In this document: positions 41,395 to 53,011 of the stretch, one piece after another
How the letters are laid out: each line of letters opens with the position of its first letter
Numbering within the stretch: position 1 is the first letter of the stretch
Origin: Caenimonas sp. SL110
Lineage (GTDB): Bacteria > Pseudomonadota > Gammaproteobacteria > Burkholderiales > Burkholderiaceae_C
Assembly (NCBI RefSeq): GCF_001044395.1
Contig: NZ_JANU01000013.1
Span: 365,023-429,022 of the forward strand
Direction: 5' to 3'
Length of the DNA stretch: 64,000 bases
Position numbers and translations under genes: made by a program
The notes under the pieces: model-generated
What the model was told of the DNA's origin: nothing
Databases searched by the model: none
What the model saw: only the letters and a program-made list of their open reading frames with translations

Positions 41395-42213
41395 ATGACT
41401 GAACCCGCCGAAGGCGCGCTCGTCGAATGCCGTAACTTGAGTTTTGGCTACGGCTCGCGCCTCATTCTCGACAACCTTTCCCTCACCGTTCCGCGTGGAA
41501 AAGTGACGGCGCTCATGGGCGCGTCCGGCGGTGGCAAGACCACCGTGCTTCGCCTGATCGGCGGCCAGGTACGTGCCAATAGCGGTGAACTCCTGTTCGA
41601 AGGCAAGGATGTCGGCAAGCTCAGCCAGTCCGGCCTGTATGACGCGCGCAGGCGCATGGGCATGCTGTTCCAGTTTGGTGCGCTCTTTACCGATCTCTCG
41701 GTTTTCGACAACGTGGCATTCCCGCTTCGCGAACACAGCGGCCTGACGGAAAGCCTCATTCGCGACATCGTGTTGATGAAGCTCGACGCCGTGGGCCTGC
41801 GAGGCGCACGCGATCTGATGCCCAGTGAGATTTCGGGTGGCATGGCACGCCGTGTCGCGCTGGCACGAGCAATCGCACTCGACCCCGACCTCATCATGTA
41901 CGACGAGCCCTTCGCAGGGCTCGACCCGATTTCCCTCGGCACGGCTGCGCAGCTCATCCGCAGGCTGAACGACACGCTGGGCATCACCAGCATCGTGGTC
42001 TCGCATGACCTGGTCGAAACCTTTGCCATCGCAGACCAGGTGATCATCCTGGCCAATGGCAAAGTTGCCGCCCAGGGCACGCCGCAGGAAGTGCGCGCAT
42101 CGAAAGACCCGCTCATCGAGCAGTTCGTGAACGCGCGTGCCGAGGGGCCGGTGGCATTTCACTATCCCGGCCCCACGGCAGTGCAGGATTACAGCGGGGG
42201 ATTCAACGGATGA
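41395..42213 (+). CDS. mlaF: phospholipid transport ATP-binding protein MlaF
   Basis: ATPase of the MlaFEDB importer-like complex that keeps the outer membrane asymmetric by moving phospholipids between membranes. 272 residues. Walker A GASGGGKTT, Q-loop LFQFGALF, signature EISGGMARRVALARAIALDPDLIMYDEPFAG (ABC signature as SGGMARR), and H-loop VSHDLVE. First gene of mlaFEDACB; the start follows gltD by 43 bases. mlaE overlaps its stop by 4 bases. Confidence 0.95.
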   Translation: MTEPAEGALVECRNLSFGYGSRLILDNLSLTVPRGKVTALMGASGGGKTTVLRLIGGQVRANSGELLFEGKDVGKLSQSGLYDARRRMGMLFQFGALFTDLSVFDNVAFPLREHSGLTESLIRDIVLMKLDAVGLRGARDLMPSEISGGMARRVALARAIALDPDLIMYDEPFAGLDPISLGTAAQLIRRLNDTLGITSIVVSHDLVETFAIADQVIILANGKVAAQGTPQEVRASKDPLIEQFVNARAEGPVAFHYPGPTAVQDYSGGFNG

Positions 42214-42992
42214 GCTGGTTCAATCCTGCCGCTGTCGGCTTTGCTGTTCGCGCCAAGCTCGTGGATATCGGCTATGCCACGCGACTTTTCATGCGGCTCG
42301 TGGCCATGGCCGGGCCGACGCTGCGCCGCTTCGGCCTGGTGCGCGACCAGATCCATTTCCTGGGCAACTATTCGCTGGCGATCATCACGGTTTCCGGCCT
42401 CTTCGTCGGCTTTGTGCTGGGCCTGCAGGGCTACTACACCTTGCAGCGCTACGGTTCGTCCGAGGCGCTGGGACTGCTGGTGACATTGAGTCTGGTGCGC
42501 GAACTCGGCCCGGTGGTGACCGCACTGCTTTTTGCCGGGCGTGCCGGCACCTCGCTCACAGCCGAGATCGGCTTGATGAAAGCAGGCGAGCAGTTGAGCG
42601 CCATGGAAATGATGGCGGTCGATCCGGTGCAGCGCATTCTTGCGCCGCGTTTCTGGGCCGGCATCCTCGTCATGCCGGTGCTGGCCGCGGTGTTCAGCGC
42701 CGTCGGTGTCATTGGCGGCTGGGTCGTCGGCGTCCTGCTGATCGGCGTGGACCCCGGCGCTTTCTGGAGCCAGATGCAGGGCGGTGTCGATGTCTGGCGT
42801 GACGTCGGCAATGGCGTCATCAAGAGTTTTGTTTTTGGCGTCACCGTGACGTTCATCGCGTTGCTGCAGGGCTTTGAGGCCCATGCGACCCCCGAGGGTG
42901 TGTCGCGCGCGACAACGCGTACGGTGGTGATTGCTTCTCTGGCCGTGCTGGGACTCGATTTTGTCCTCACGACCTTGATGTTCAGTATTTGA
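42210..42992 (+). CDS. mlaE: phospholipid transport permease MlaE
   Basis: Inner-membrane permease of the Mla complex, 260 residues with about five to six helices. The MlaE-family blocks are visible: GLFVGFVLGLQGYYTLQRYG, LVRELGPVVTALLFAGRAGTSLTAEIGLM, EQLSAMEMMAVDPVQRILAPRFWAG, and the last part TPEGVSRATTRTVVIASLAVLGLDFVLTTLMF. Overlaps mlaF (ATGA) and is 17 bases from the chosen mlaD start. Confidence 0.95.
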   Translation: MSWFNPAAVGFAVRAKLVDIGYATRLFMRLVAMAGPTLRRFGLVRDQIHFLGNYSLAIITVSGLFVGFVLGLQGYYTLQRYGSSEALGLLVTLSLVRELGPVVTALLFAGRAGTSLTAEIGLMKAGEQLSAMEMMAVDPVQRILAPRFWAGILVMPVLAAVFSAVGVIGGWVVGVLLIGVDPGAFWSQMQGGVDVWRDVGNGVIKSFVFGVTVTFIALLQGFEAHATPEGVSRATTRTVVIASLAVLGLDFVLTTLMFSI

Positions 42993-43009
42993 TGGGGGCT
43001 CGAGGCACT

Positions 43010-43498
43010 ATGCAAAAGTCAAAAAGCGATATCTGGGTGGGTCTGTTCGTGCTCATCGGTGCCGCAGCGCTTGTTTTTCTGGCGTTGCAATCAGCGAACC
43101 TGCTGTCGCTGAGTTTCCAGCCGACCTATCGCGTGTCAGCCAAGTTCGACAATATCGGTGGGCTGAAACGCCAGGCAGCCGTCAAAAGTGCGGGCGTGGT
43201 GGTCGGCCGGGTCGATGCGATCACCTTCGATACCAAGTCCTACCAGGCCCTGGTGACACTGGCAGTCGAGAGTCGTTATGCCTTTCCGAAAGACAGCTCG
43301 CTGAAGATCCTGACAAGCGGACTGCTGGGCGAGCAGTACATAGGTGTAGAGGCTGGGGCCGACGAGAAGAATCTGGCGGCAGGCGATACCATCACCGCAA
43401 CCCAATCGGCTGTCGTGCTTGAAAACCTGATCGGGCAATTTCTCTATAACAAGGCCGCCGAAGGAAGCAGTTCGGCGGCGTCGGCTGCCAAGAAATGA
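43010..43498 (+). CDS. mlaD: phospholipid transport substrate-binding protein MlaD
   Basis: MCE-domain protein anchored in the inner membrane that forms the hexameric lipid channel. 162 residues from ATG 43010 (MQKSKSDIWVGLFVLIG), the usual family start; the frame is open 21 bases upstream to a TTG. One N-terminal helix, then the MCE domain with FDNIGGLKRQAAVKSAGVVVGRV and LLGEQYIGVEAGA, and a serine/alanine tail. Its stop overlaps the mlaA start (ATGA). Confidence 0.94.
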   Translation: MQKSKSDIWVGLFVLIGAAALVFLALQSANLLSLSFQPTYRVSAKFDNIGGLKRQAAVKSAGVVVGRVDAITFDTKSYQALVTLAVESRYAFPKDSSLKILTSGLLGEQYIGVEAGADEKNLAAGDTITATQSAVVLENLIGQFLYNKAAEGSSSAASAAKK

Positions 43499-44283
43499 CT
43501 TTGACTTCCCCGCCACTCTTCTCGTTCTTCTCATTGTTCTGTCTGGGTCATCGACGCAGTGCGGTTGCGGCCCTGCTCGCGGGTGTCCTGGTACTGCTCA
43601 CCGGTTGCGCCAGCCCCAATGCAACATCGCGCGATCCGTTCGAATCATTCAACCGCAACATGATGTCGTTCAATGACGGCATTGATTCGATGGCGCTCAA
43701 GCCAGCCGCCACCGTCTACAAACAGGTGGTGCCGCCCCTGGCCCGCACCGGTGTCAGCAATTTCTTCGGCAACCTCGGCGATGCCTGGTCGACGGTCAAC
43801 AGCGCGCTGCAGTTCAAGTTCGGCGACGCCGCAGAAAACTTCATGCGCCTGAACGTCAACACGTTCTTCGGGCTGGGCGGCATCCTGGACATCGCGAGCG
43901 AACTGAACATCGAGCGTCACAAGGAAGACCTGGGCCAGACGCTAGGGCGCTGGGGCGTTCCGGCGGGCCCGTATCTGGTGCTGCCGGTGTTTGGTCCTTC
44001 CACCATGCGCGACGCCATCGCGCTGCCTTTTGATCGCAAGGCAGACCCGCTCGGCCAGGTCAACCCCTGGGGGACTCGCTACACCCTCTCCACGTTGCGC
44101 CTGATCGACACGCGCTCGAACCTGCTGCGCGTCGGGACCGTGATCGATGAAGCCGCCCTGGACAGGTACACCTTCACGCGCGATGCGCACTTGCAGCGCC
44201 GCCGCGCCGAAATCAGCGAAATCACATCCGATGGCAATGCCGGCCAGGAACCCAAGGCTGACGGCACGCCCGCGCCCAAATAA
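43495..44283 (+). CDS. mlaA: outer-membrane lipoprotein MlaA (VacJ)
   Basis: Outer-membrane component that removes misplaced phospholipids from the outer leaflet. 262 residues. Long leader with lipobox VLLTGCASPN. The conserved domain runs from RDPFESFNRNMMSFNDGID through ARTGVSNFFGNLGDAWSTVNSALQFKFGDAAENFMRLNVNTFFGLGGILD to LGRWGVPAGPYLVLPVFGPSTMRD. Unlike E. coli, where mlaA is separate, here it lies inside the mla operon between mlaD and mlaC. A 111-base gap follows before mlaC. Confidence 0.95.
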   Translation: MTLTSPPLFSFFSLFCLGHRRSAVAALLAGVLVLLTGCASPNATSRDPFESFNRNMMSFNDGIDSMALKPAATVYKQVVPPLARTGVSNFFGNLGDAWSTVNSALQFKFGDAAENFMRLNVNTFFGLGGILDIASELNIERHKEDLGQTLGRWGVPAGPYLVLPVFGPSTMRDAIALPFDRKADPLGQVNPWGTRYTLSTLRLIDTRSNLLRVGTVIDEAALDRYTFTRDAHLQRRRAEISEITSDGNAGQEPKADGTPAPK

Positions 44284-44394
44284 TTTGAGCGGACGTTGCA
44301 AACTGTTGCACCGGCCCGCATGTAACCGGAACCCGTGGGACGCCGGGCGTTCCAACGATGACTTTGCGGCCAGTGACCGCACGAAAGGTTTGAA

Positions 44395-45039
44395 TTGAAA
44401 AGAAGATCTCTCATCGAGTGGATTGCATCCATCGCAGCAGTCGCCGCCTTCGCGGGAGTCGGCATGGCGCCGCTGGCCCACGCCGCCGAAGAAACGCCGG
44501 ACGTGATGATCAAGCGCCTGTCCGATGACGTGCTGGGCGCCATCCGGCAGGACAAGGCGATCCAGGCCGGCGACACCTCGCGCGTGATTGCCCTGGTCGA
44601 CAGCAAGATCATGCCCAACGTCAACTTCCAGCGCATGACGGCCGCCGCAGTCGGCCCGGCATGGCGCCAGGCCACGCCCGAGCAGCAAAAGCGTCTGCAG
44701 GAAGAATTCAAGGTCCTGTTGGTGCGCACCTACTCAGGCGCGCTGTCGCAAGTGGACGACCAGACGATCAGCATCAAGCCGCAGCGCGGTGCGACCACCG
44801 ATACCGATGTGCTCGTGCGCACCGAGATTCGCGGCCGTGGCGATCCGATCCAGCTGGACTACCGTCTGGAAAAGACCCCAGGGCAGGGCTCGGGCTGGAA
44901 GATCTACAACCTGAACGTGCTGGGCGTGTGGCTGGTCGAGACCTATCGCAGCCAGTTCGCCACCGAAATCAATTCCAAGGGCATCGACGGGTTGATCGCA
45001 GCGCTGGCAACGCGCAACAAGTCCAACGCCAAGGGCTGA
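44395..45039 (+). CDS. mlaC: periplasmic phospholipid shuttle MlaC
   Basis: Soluble periplasmic carrier between MlaA and MlaFEDB, 214 residues with TTG start at 44395. Signal peptide ends at PLAHAAEE. The MlaC fold shows in VIALVDSKIMPNVNFQRMTAAAVGPAWRQATPEQQKRLQEEFKVLLVRTYSGAL and SGWKIYNLNVLGVWLVETYRSQF. AAAGG lies six bases before the TTG. mlaB starts 7 bases downstream. Confidence 0.94.
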   Translation: MKRRSLIEWIASIAAVAAFAGVGMAPLAHAAEETPDVMIKRLSDDVLGAIRQDKAIQAGDTSRVIALVDSKIMPNVNFQRMTAAAVGPAWRQATPEQQKRLQEEFKVLLVRTYSGALSQVDDQTISIKPQRGATTDTDVLVRTEIRGRGDPIQLDYRLEKTPGQGSGWKIYNLNVLGVWLVETYRSQFATEINSKGIDGLIAALATRNKSNAKG

Positions 45040-45045
45040 ACGGCC

Positions 45046-45318
45046 ATGCTGGTGCTGCCCGCCGAGCTGACCCATGCGCATGCGGTGGCCAGCTGCCGCA
45101 TGCTGGTGCAGGGGCTTGCTTCGCACGCGGACGCTGCGGTGGTGGCCGATGCCAGCGCGCTCACGCACTTCGACTCGTCCGCTCTCGCAGTGCTGCTCGA
45201 ATGCCGGCGTGAAGCGCTGGCGATGGGCAAAACTCTCTCGATCAGCCGCATGCCGGCGCGCCTTCGCGAACTCGCCACGCTTTACGGCGTAGCGCAGCTG
45301 CTTCCGGCGGCGCCGTAA
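45046..45318 (+). CDS. mlaB: STAS-domain protein MlaB
   Basis: Small cytoplasmic STAS protein (90 residues) that stabilises MlaF. The STAS core reads VVADASALTHFDSSALAVLLECRREALAMGKTLSI. The conserved phosphorylatable-type Ser is in FDSSALAV. Last gene of the mla operon; 59 bases separate it from the ABC exporter, with a TAAAAT hexamer at 45361-45366. Confidence 0.88.
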   Translation: MLVLPAELTHAHAVASCRMLVQGLASHADAAVVADASALTHFDSSALAVLLECRREALAMGKTLSISRMPARLRELATLYGVAQLLPAAP

Positions 45319-45377
45319 GGCGATTGCCCGCTCCATCGGGCTGTGTTGCGCCCGCCCGGTAAAATCCCGGGCTCCCC

Positions 45378-46339
<962 letters not shown>

Positions 46340-46343
<4 letters not shown>

Positions 46344-47095
46344 ACGGCTGGCAGACCCTGCTCTACAAGGAAGTCCTGCGCTTCTACAAGGTGAGCTTCC
46401 AGACGGTGGCCGCCCCGGTGCTCACGGCGGTGCTCTACATGCTGATCTTCGGCCATGTGCTGCAGGACCATGTGAAGGTCTATGACAAGGTGAGCTACAC
46501 CGCGTTTCTCGTCCCTGGCCTGGTGATGATGAGCGTGCTGCAGAACTCGTTTGCCAACAGCGCGTCTTCGCTGGTGCAAAGCAAGATCATGGGCAGCCTG
46601 GTGTTCCTGCTGCTGACGCCGCTGTCGCACTGGGCGTGGTTCACCGCCTACGTGGGCTCCTCGATTGCTCGCGGTCTCGCCGTGGGCCTGGGCGTGTTTG
46701 CGGTGACTGCGTTTTTCGGCCAGCCCTCGTTCGAGGCGCCGCTGTGGATCATCGTGTTCGCGGTGCTGGGCGCAGGCCTGATGGGCTCGCTGGGCGTCAT
46801 TGCCGGTCTCTGGGCCGACAAGTTCGACCAGATGGCGGCGTTCCAGAACTTCATCATCATGCCGATGACGTTTCTGTCGGGCGTGTTCTATTCCATCCAT
46901 TCCCTGCCTGCGTTCTGGCAGCAGGTGAGCCATCTCAACCCGTTTTTCTACATGATCGACGGCTTTCGCTACGGCTTTTTCGGGGTGAGCGATGTGTCGC
47001 CGTGGCTCAGCCTGGCCATCGTGGGCACGGCTTTTCTCGTGGTGAGCTCGATTGCCGTCCACTTGCTGCGAATCGGCTACAAAATCCGGAGCTGA
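46340..47095 (+). CDS. ABC-2 type permease (YadH-like)
   Basis: Membrane subunit of the exporter, 251 residues with about six helices: VAAPVLTAVLYMLIFGHVL, YTAFLVPGLVMMSVLQNSF, LVFLLLTPLSHWAWF, a long central one, and LAIVGTAFLVVSSIAVHLLRIGYKIRS. The block MPMTFLSGVFYSIHSLPAFWQQVSHLNPFFYMIDGFRYGFFGVSD is the ABC-2 family signature. Overlaps the ATPase gene by 4 bases. Confidence 0.9.
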
Positions 47096-47116
47096 CCTCA
47101 CTCAGACGACCCTGCC

Positions 47117-47359
47117 ATGACCGCCGAAGAACTCCAATCCCTCATCGCCTCGGGCCTTGCCTGCGACCACCTCGAAGTGTCAGGCGACGGGCGCCACTGG
47201 AGCGCCGTGATCGTTTCCTCGCAGTTCGAGGGCAAGCGCCTGATCCAGCGCCACCAGCGTGTATACGCCACCCTCGGTGCGAGAATGCAGACAGACGAAG
47301 TGCACGCACTTTCGATGAAGACATTGACGCCCGCCGAGTGGGCCAACGAACCCAAATAG
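47117..47359 (+). CDS. ibaG: BolA-family protein IbaG
   Basis: BolA-like protein of 80 residues, a partner of monothiol glutaredoxins in iron-sulfur handling and linked to acid and envelope stress. VSGDGRHWSAVIVSSQFEGKRLIQRHQRVYATLGARMQTDEVHALSMKTLTPAEW is the whole conserved domain, including the ligand His in RHQ. Placed immediately before murA (6 bases), a conserved neighbourhood. Confidence 0.9.
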   Translation: MTAEELQSLIASGLACDHLEVSGDGRHWSAVIVSSQFEGKRLIQRHQRVYATLGARMQTDEVHALSMKTLTPAEWANEPK

Positions 47360-47365
47360 ACCGAT

Positions 47366-48631
47366 ATGGACAAGCTTCTGATTCGCGGGGGCCACCAGCT
47401 CCACGGCGAGGTCCGGATTTCCGGCGCCAAGAACGCCGCGCTGCCTGAACTGTGCGCAACGCTGCTCACTTCCGATCCGATGGTGCTGGAGAACGTGCCC
47501 CGCCTGCAGGACGTGGCAACCATGCTCACGCTCATCCGCAACATGGGCGTGACCGTGGAGCGCGATGCGCAAGGCACGGTACGTATCGACTCCGCGCGAC
47601 TGAGTTCGCCGGAAGCGCCCTATGAGCTGGTCAAGACCATGCGCGCCGCGGTGCTCGCCCTCGGTCCCCTGCTGGCGCGCTTTGGTGAAGCGACCGTGTC
47701 GCTGCCCGGCGGATGCGCCATCGGCTCCAGGCCAGTTGACCAGCACATCAAGGGCATGCAGATGATGGGCGCCGAGATCACGGTCGAGCACGGCTACATG
47801 ATCGCCAAGCTGCCCAAGGGCTGGAGCCGCCTGAAGGGCGCGAACATTCGCACCGACATGGTGACTGTCACCGGCACCGAAAACTTCCTGATGGCCGCCA
47901 CGCTCGCCGAAGGCACCACGGTGCTGGAAAACGCGGCGCAAGAGCCGGAGATCGTGGACCTGGCCGAAATGCTGATTGCCATGGGCGCGAAGATCGAAGG
48001 CCACGGGACAGAGCGCATCACGATCCAGGGCGTGGAAAAGCTGCACGGGGCGACCCATCGCGTGGTCGCCGACCGCATCGAGGCCGGCACGTTTCTCTGC
48101 GCTGTGGCTGCCGCAGGCGGTGATGTCACGCTGCGCCACGGCCGCGCCGAGCACCTGGGCGCCGTGATCGACCTGCTGCGCGCAGCGGGTGCGACGGTCA
48201 CGCCGGTCGAAGACGGCATCCACATCAAGTCGCAGGGGCGTCTCACGGCCCAGAGCTTTCGCACCACCGAGTACCCGGGCTTTCCGACCGACATGCAGGC
48301 GCAGTTCATGGCGCTCAACATCATTGCCGAAGGTCCTTCCAAGGTGACCGAGACGATCTTTGAAAACCGTTTCATGCACGTCAATGAAATGGTGCGCCTG
48401 GGTGCGAACATCCAGGTCGACGGCAAGTTCGCCGTGATCGAAGGAGTGGAGAAGCTCTCGGGCGCCGTCGTCATGGCGACCGACCTGCGCGCGTCGGCCA
48501 GCCTGGTGATCGCCGGCCTGGTGGCGCAAGGCGAAACCATCGTGGACCGCATCTATCACCTGGATCGCGGCTACGACCAGATGGAAACCAAGCTGCGTGG
48601 CATCGGCGCAGACATCGAGCGGATTTCCTGA
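47366..48631 (+). CDS. murA: UDP-N-acetylglucosamine 1-carboxyvinyltransferase
   Basis: First committed step of peptidoglycan synthesis, adding enolpyruvate to UDP-GlcNAc; target of fosfomycin. 421 residues, normal length. The catalytic Cys is in [16 protein letters not shown], so the enzyme should be fosfomycin-sensitive at that position. N-terminal [27 protein letters not shown] and C-terminal [29 protein letters not shown] are family blocks. The his operon starts 4 bases after its stop. Confidence 0.97.
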   Translation: MDKLLIRGGHQLHGEVRISGAKNAALPELCATLLTSDPMVLENVPRLQDVATMLTLIRNMGVTVERDAQGTVRIDSARLSSPEAPYELVKTMRAAVLALGPLLARFGEATVSLPGGCAIGSRPVDQHIKGMQMMGAEITVEHGYMIAKLPKGWSRLKGANIRTDMVTVTGTENFLMAATLAEGTTVLENAAQEPEIVDLAEMLIAMGAKIEGHGTERITIQGVEKLHGATHRVVADRIEAGTFLCAVAAAGGDVTLRHGRAEHLGAVIDLLRAAGATVTPVEDGIHIKSQGRLTAQSFRTTEYPGFPTDMQAQFMALNIIAEGPSKVTETIFENRFMHVNEMVRLGANIQVDGKFAVIEGVEKLSGAVVMATDLRASASLVIAGLVAQGETIVDRIYHLDRGYDQMETKLRGIGADIERIS

Positions 48632-48635
48632 GTCC

Positions 48636-49304
48636 ATGCCTGAACCCATGCTGACCCTGGCCCTGTCAAAGGGACGCATCTTCGAAGAAACCCTGCCGCT
48701 GCTGCGCGCAGCCGGCATCGAGGTCACCGAAGACCCCGAGAAGTCGCGCAAGCTGATCCTGGCAACAACTCGCCCGGACGTGCGCGTGGTCATCGTTCGT
48801 GCGAGCGATGTGCCCACCTATGTGCAGTACGGCGGTGCGGACCTGGGGGTGACGGGGCTCGACACGCTGATCGAACACAGCGCCGACTGGGGCCGCGGAT
48901 CGGGCCTGTACCAGCCGCTGGACCTGCGCATTGCCAGATGCAGGGTGAGCGTCGCCGTGCGCTCCGATTTTGATTACGCCAGTGCAGTGCGCCAGGGCTC
49001 GCGGCTGAAAGTCGCCACCAAATACGTGAACATCGCGCGCGAATTCTTCGCTGCCAAGGGCGTGCACGTCGACATGATCAAGCTGTACGGCAGCATGGAA
49101 CTCGCGCCGCTCACAGGGCTGGCCGACGCTATCGTCGACCTGGTCTCCACCGGCAACACGCTCAAGGCGAACCACCTGGTCGAGGTCGAGCGCATCATGG
49201 ACATCAGCTCGCGCCTGGTGGTCAACCAGGCTGCACTCAAACTCAAGCAGTCCGCCATTCGCAGCGTGATCGACGCATTTTCTTCCGCCATTGCCCAGGA
49301 CTGA
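48636..49304 (+). CDS. hisG: ATP phosphoribosyltransferase, short form
   Basis: First step of histidine synthesis. At 222 residues it is the short HisG form, lacking the C-terminal regulatory domain, and so should need HisZ; hisZ is not in this window. Motifs: [36 protein letters not shown], and the PRPP loop in [20 protein letters not shown]. Start at ATG 48636 ([14 protein letters not shown]) or 48648; neither has a strong SD. First his gene after murA. Confidence 0.95.
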   Translation: MPEPMLTLALSKGRIFEETLPLLRAAGIEVTEDPEKSRKLILATTRPDVRVVIVRASDVPTYVQYGGADLGVTGLDTLIEHSADWGRGSGLYQPLDLRIARCRVSVAVRSDFDYASAVRQGSRLKVATKYVNIAREFFAAKGVHVDMIKLYGSMELAPLTGLADAIVDLVSTGNTLKANHLVEVERIMDISSRLVVNQAALKLKQSAIRSVIDAFSSAIAQD

Positions 49305-49309
49305 CACCG

Positions 49310-50629
49310 ATGAACTGGACTGCCCGGCCGCTGCGCCTTGCGACCGACTCAGCCGATTTCGAAGCGCAATTCAACCAGCGCCTGCATTGGTCGGCTGATA
49401 CCGATTCGCAGGTCGAAACGGCGGTCGAAGGCATTCTTGCCGACGTGAAAAAGCGCGGCGATGCAGCGGTGCTGGAATACACGGCCCGATTCGATGCGCT
49501 GGATGTCACCGCAATGGCGCAGCTCGAACTGGAAGCGCGCGAACTCAAGAACGCCTACAACCAGTTGCCCGCGCAGCAGCGCGAAGCCCTGCAGGCCGCC
49601 GCCAATCGCGTGCGTGCGTATCACGTCGCCCAGAAGCGAGCGACCGGCGAGAGCTGGAGCTATCGCGATGAGCACGGCACGCTGTTGGGCCAGAAGGTCA
49701 CACCGCTGGACCGCGTGGGCATCTATGTGCCCGGCGGCAAGGCGGCATATCCGTCATCGGTGTTGATGAACGCGATTCCGGCGCAGGTCGCAGGCGTCGG
49801 CGAAATCATCATGGTGGTCCCCACGCCGCGTGGCGAGAAGAACCAGCTGGTGCTGGCTGCCGCCTATGTGTCGGGTGTGAGTCGCGCGTTCACCGTGGGC
49901 GGTGCGCAGGCGGTCGGCGCGCTGGCTTACGGCACGCAGACGATTCCACGCGTGGACAAGATCACCGGGCCGGGCAACGCCTATGTGGCAAGCGCCAAGC
50001 GGCGTGTTTTCGGCGCGGTGGGCATCGACATGATTGCCGGCCCCAGCGAGATCCTCGTGCTGGCCGATGGCACCACGCCGCCCGACTGGGTCGCGATGGA
50101 CTTGTTCTCGCAAGCCGAGCACGATGAGCTGGCGCAGAGCATTCTCTTGTGTCCCGACGCTGCGTACATCGAGCAGGTGCAGCAGGCGATCGACCGCCTG
50201 CTTCCTGAAATGCCGCGCGCCGAAATCATCGCGAAGTCACTGAGCGGCCGCGGAGCGCTGATCCATACCCGCAGCATGGAAGAAGCCTGCGACATCAGCA
50301 ATCGCATCGCGCCCGAACACCTGGAAATTGCAAGCCACGATCCGCACCTTTGGGAGCCGCGCCTGAAGCACGCGGGCGCGATCTTTCTCGGCGCATGGAC
50401 GAGCGAGTCGCTGGGCGACTATTGCGCCGGGCCCAACCACGTGCTGCCCACCAGCGGTACCTCCAGGTTTTCCAGCCCGCTGGGCGTGTATGACTTCCAG
50501 AAGCGCAGCAGCCTCATCGAGGTGAGCGAAGCCGGCGCGCAGGCCCTGGGCGCCATTGCTTCGGTGCTGGCGCATGGCGAAGGCCTGCAGGCCCATGCGC
50601 GTGCGGCAGAAATGAGGCTGAAACGATGA
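49310..50629 (+). CDS. hisD: histidinol dehydrogenase
   Basis: Last enzyme of histidine synthesis, NAD- and zinc-dependent oxidation of histidinol. 439 residues. [62 protein letters not shown], zinc ligands in [11 protein letters not shown] and the [10 protein letters not shown] block are present. The stop overlaps hisC (ATGA). Confidence 0.97.
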   Translation: MNWTARPLRLATDSADFEAQFNQRLHWSADTDSQVETAVEGILADVKKRGDAAVLEYTARFDALDVTAMAQLELEARELKNAYNQLPAQQREALQAAANRVRAYHVAQKRATGESWSYRDEHGTLLGQKVTPLDRVGIYVPGGKAAYPSSVLMNAIPAQVAGVGEIIMVVPTPRGEKNQLVLAAAYVSGVSRAFTVGGAQAVGALAYGTQTIPRVDKITGPGNAYVASAKRRVFGAVGIDMIAGPSEILVLADGTTPPDWVAMDLFSQAEHDELAQSILLCPDAAYIEQVQQAIDRLLPEMPRAEIIAKSLSGRGALIHTRSMEEACDISNRIAPEHLEIASHDPHLWEPRLKHAGAIFLGAWTSESLGDYCAGPNHVLPTSGTSRFSSPLGVYDFQKRSSLIEVSEAGAQALGAIASVLAHGEGLQAHARAAEMRLKR

Positions 50630-51705
50630 GTGATTCACAACAGACCGTGCCGCTGCACGTCTTCCGGCAAGACGTGCAGTCCATGCACGCGTATGCCATC
50701 CAGGACTCCAGGGGCCTGGTCAAGCTCGACGCGATGGAGAACCCGCACCGGCTGTCACCTGAGCTGCAGGCTGCATTGGGCAAGCGCCTCGGCGCGCTGG
50801 CGCTCAATCGCTACCCCGGTGACCTGCCCAATGAGCTGCGCGCAGCGCTGGCGAAACACGCGGGCATGCCCGATGGCTTCGACATCATGCTGGGCAACGG
50901 CTCAGACGAATTAATCTCGCTGCTGGCGCTCGCGTGCGACGTGCCCGGCGCGACCATCCTCGCACCCGAGCCGGGCTTCGTGATGTATGCGATGAGTGCA
51001 AAGCTGCAGGGGCTGAACTTTGTCGCCGTGCCGCTCACCGCAGACTTTGAGCTCGACGCCGATGCGATGCTGGCCGCGATTGCGCAGCACAAGCCCGCCA
51101 TCGTCTACATCGCCTATCCGAACAACCCGACGGCCAACCTGTGGAACGACGATGCCATCGAACGCATCATCCAGGCAGCTCCCGGCATCGTGGTGATGGA
51201 CGAGGCTTACCAGCCGTTTGCCGCGCGCAGCTACATCGACCGCGTTGCGAAGCACTCGCATGTGCTGCTGATGCGCACGATGAGCAAGTTTGGCCTGGCC
51301 GGTGTGCGCATCGGCTACATGATCGGCCCCAAGGCGCTGATCGCCGAGGTGGACAAGGTTCGCCCGCCCTACAACATCAGTGTCCTCAACGCCGAAACGG
51401 CCCTGTTTTGCCTGGAGCACGAAGCCGTCTTCGCCGCGCAGGCCGCCGACATTCGTGAGCAGCGCGCCTTGCTCGTGACGGCGCTGGCCCGAATCCCTGC
51501 CGTGAAGTCCTGGCCCAGCGATGCCAACATGATCCTGGTGCGCGTGCCCGATGCCGCGAAGACCTTCGACGGCATGAAGTCGCATGGCATCCTGGTCAAG
51601 AACGTTTCTAAAATGCACCCATCGCTGGCCAATTGCCTGCGCCTGACGGTCGGCACCGCAGAAGAAAATGCGCAGATGATGAAGGCCCTCGAAGCTTCCC
51701 TATGA
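50626..51705 (+). CDS. hisC: histidinol-phosphate aminotransferase
   Basis: PLP-dependent aminotransferase, 359 residues. [40 protein letters not shown], and the PLP lysine in [19 protein letters not shown] are seen. Overlaps both hisD and hisB by 4 bases. Confidence 0.96.
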   Translation: MSDSQQTVPLHVFRQDVQSMHAYAIQDSRGLVKLDAMENPHRLSPELQAALGKRLGALALNRYPGDLPNELRAALAKHAGMPDGFDIMLGNGSDELISLLALACDVPGATILAPEPGFVMYAMSAKLQGLNFVAVPLTADFELDADAMLAAIAQHKPAIVYIAYPNNPTANLWNDDAIERIIQAAPGIVVMDEAYQPFAARSYIDRVAKHSHVLLMRTMSKFGLAGVRIGYMIGPKALIAEVDKVRPPYNISVLNAETALFCLEHEAVFAAQAADIREQRALLVTALARIPAVKSWPSDANMILVRVPDAAKTFDGMKSHGILVKNVSKMHPSLANCLRLTVGTAEENAQMMKALEASL

Positions 51706-52322
51706 CCACTGTCCCCACCACCGCAACCGCCACCGAACGCGTCGCTGAAGTCACCCGCAACACAGCGGAAACGCAGATCACCGTGCGGGTCAACATCGAC
51801 GGCACGGGCAAGTCACGCCTGTCGACCGGTATCGGCTTTTTCGACCACATGCTCGACCAGATCGCGCGGCACGGCCTGATCGATATCGAGATCGAAGCCA
51901 AAGGCGACCTGCACATCGACGGCCACCACACGGTCGAAGATGTGGGCATCGCTTTCGGCCAGGCTGTGTTCAAGGCGATTGGCGACAAGAAGGGCATCCG
52001 CCGCTACGGCCATGCCTATGTGCCGCTGGACGAAGCGCTGTCGCGCGTGGTCATTGATTTCTCGGGACGCCCCGGCCTGGTCATGGATGTGCCGTTCAAG
52101 AGCGGCATGATCGGCACCTTTGACAGCCAGCTCGCCCACGAGTTCTTCCAGGGCTTCGTCAATCACGCCTTCGTCACGCTGCATATCGACAACCTGCGCG
52201 GCCAGAACGCACACCACCAGTGCGAAACCGTGTTCAAGGCTTTCGCCCGCGCGCTTCGCTTTGCGATGGAGCTCGATCCGCGCATGGCCGGCACCATTCC
52301 ATCCACCAAGGGATCGCTCTGA
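51702..52322 (+). CDS. hisB: imidazoleglycerol-phosphate dehydratase (monofunctional)
   Basis: Dehydratase of the histidine pathway, 206 residues, without the N-terminal phosphatase domain found in enterobacterial HisB. Metal-binding repeats: [59 protein letters not shown]. Start ATG 51702 overlaps hisC; stop TGA overlaps the likely CTG start of hisH. Confidence 0.97.
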   Translation: MTTVPTTATATERVAEVTRNTAETQITVRVNIDGTGKSRLSTGIGFFDHMLDQIARHGLIDIEIEAKGDLHIDGHHTVEDVGIAFGQAVFKAIGDKKGIRRYGHAYVPLDEALSRVVIDFSGRPGLVMDVPFKSGMIGTFDSQLAHEFFQGFVNHAFVTLHIDNLRGQNAHHQCETVFKAFARALRFAMELDPRMAGTIPSTKGSL

Positions 52323-52963
52323 AAACTGTCGCGGTCGTCGACTACGGCATGGGCAACCTGCGCTCGGTGGCGCAGGCGGTGATGCATGTCGCGCAGGACT
52401 CGGGTTACCAAGTCCTGGTGACCTCGCGCCCCGACGAAGTTCGCGCGGCCGAGCGGGTCGTGCTGCCGGGGCAGGGCGCGATGCCCGACTGCATGCGGGA
52501 ACTGCGTGACTCGGGCCTGAAGGAATCGGTGCTCGAAGCTGCGGCGACCAAGCCGCTCATGGGTGTGTGCGTCGGCATGCAGATGATGCTGGACCGCAGC
52601 CACGAAGGGCCGACCGACGGACTGGGGCTGATCCACGGCGAAGTACTCAAGTTCGACCTGCAGGGCCGTTTGCAAGCCGATGGCAGCCGGTTCAAGGTTC
52701 CGCAGATGGGATGGAACCAGGTCTACCAGGCCGTGCCGCACCCCATCTGGGCGGGCGTGCCGGATGCGAGTTACTTTTATTTCGTCCACAGTTTCTACGC
52801 CCGGCCGTCGGATGCGCGCCACAGCGTAGGGGAAGCCGATTACGGCGGTCGCTTTACGGCCGCGATTGCACGCGATAATATTTTTGCTACCCAGTTCCAT
52901 CCCGAGAAAAGTTCGGACCAGGGCCTGACCCTTTATCGCAATTTCCTGCACTGGACTCCCTGA
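52319..52963 (+). CDS. hisH: imidazole glycerol phosphate synthase, glutaminase subunit (CTG start)
   Basis: Releases ammonia from glutamine for HisF. 214 residues. The protein must begin at or before [16 protein letters not shown], the invariant N-terminus. The only candidate start in frame at this spot is CTG at 52319 (CTGA overlap with hisB), with AAGG ten bases upstream; there is no ATG, GTG or TTG in frame nearby. Nucleophile Cys is in [10 protein letters not shown] and the His/Glu pair in [12 protein letters not shown]. The start codon choice is inference from the family; the gene identity is secure. Confidence 0.9.
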   Translation: MKTVAVVDYGMGNLRSVAQAVMHVAQDSGYQVLVTSRPDEVRAAERVVLPGQGAMPDCMRELRDSGLKESVLEAAATKPLMGVCVGMQMMLDRSHEGPTDGLGLIHGEVLKFDLQGRLQADGSRFKVPQMGWNQVYQAVPHPIWAGVPDASYFYFVHSFYARPSDARHSVGEADYGGRFTAAIARDNIFATQFHPEKSSDQGLTLYRNFLHWTP

Positions 52964-53011
52964 AACCCACGTTCCCGCCGGCATCGTGCCCGGCGCTGTC
53001 CGCATCTGACC

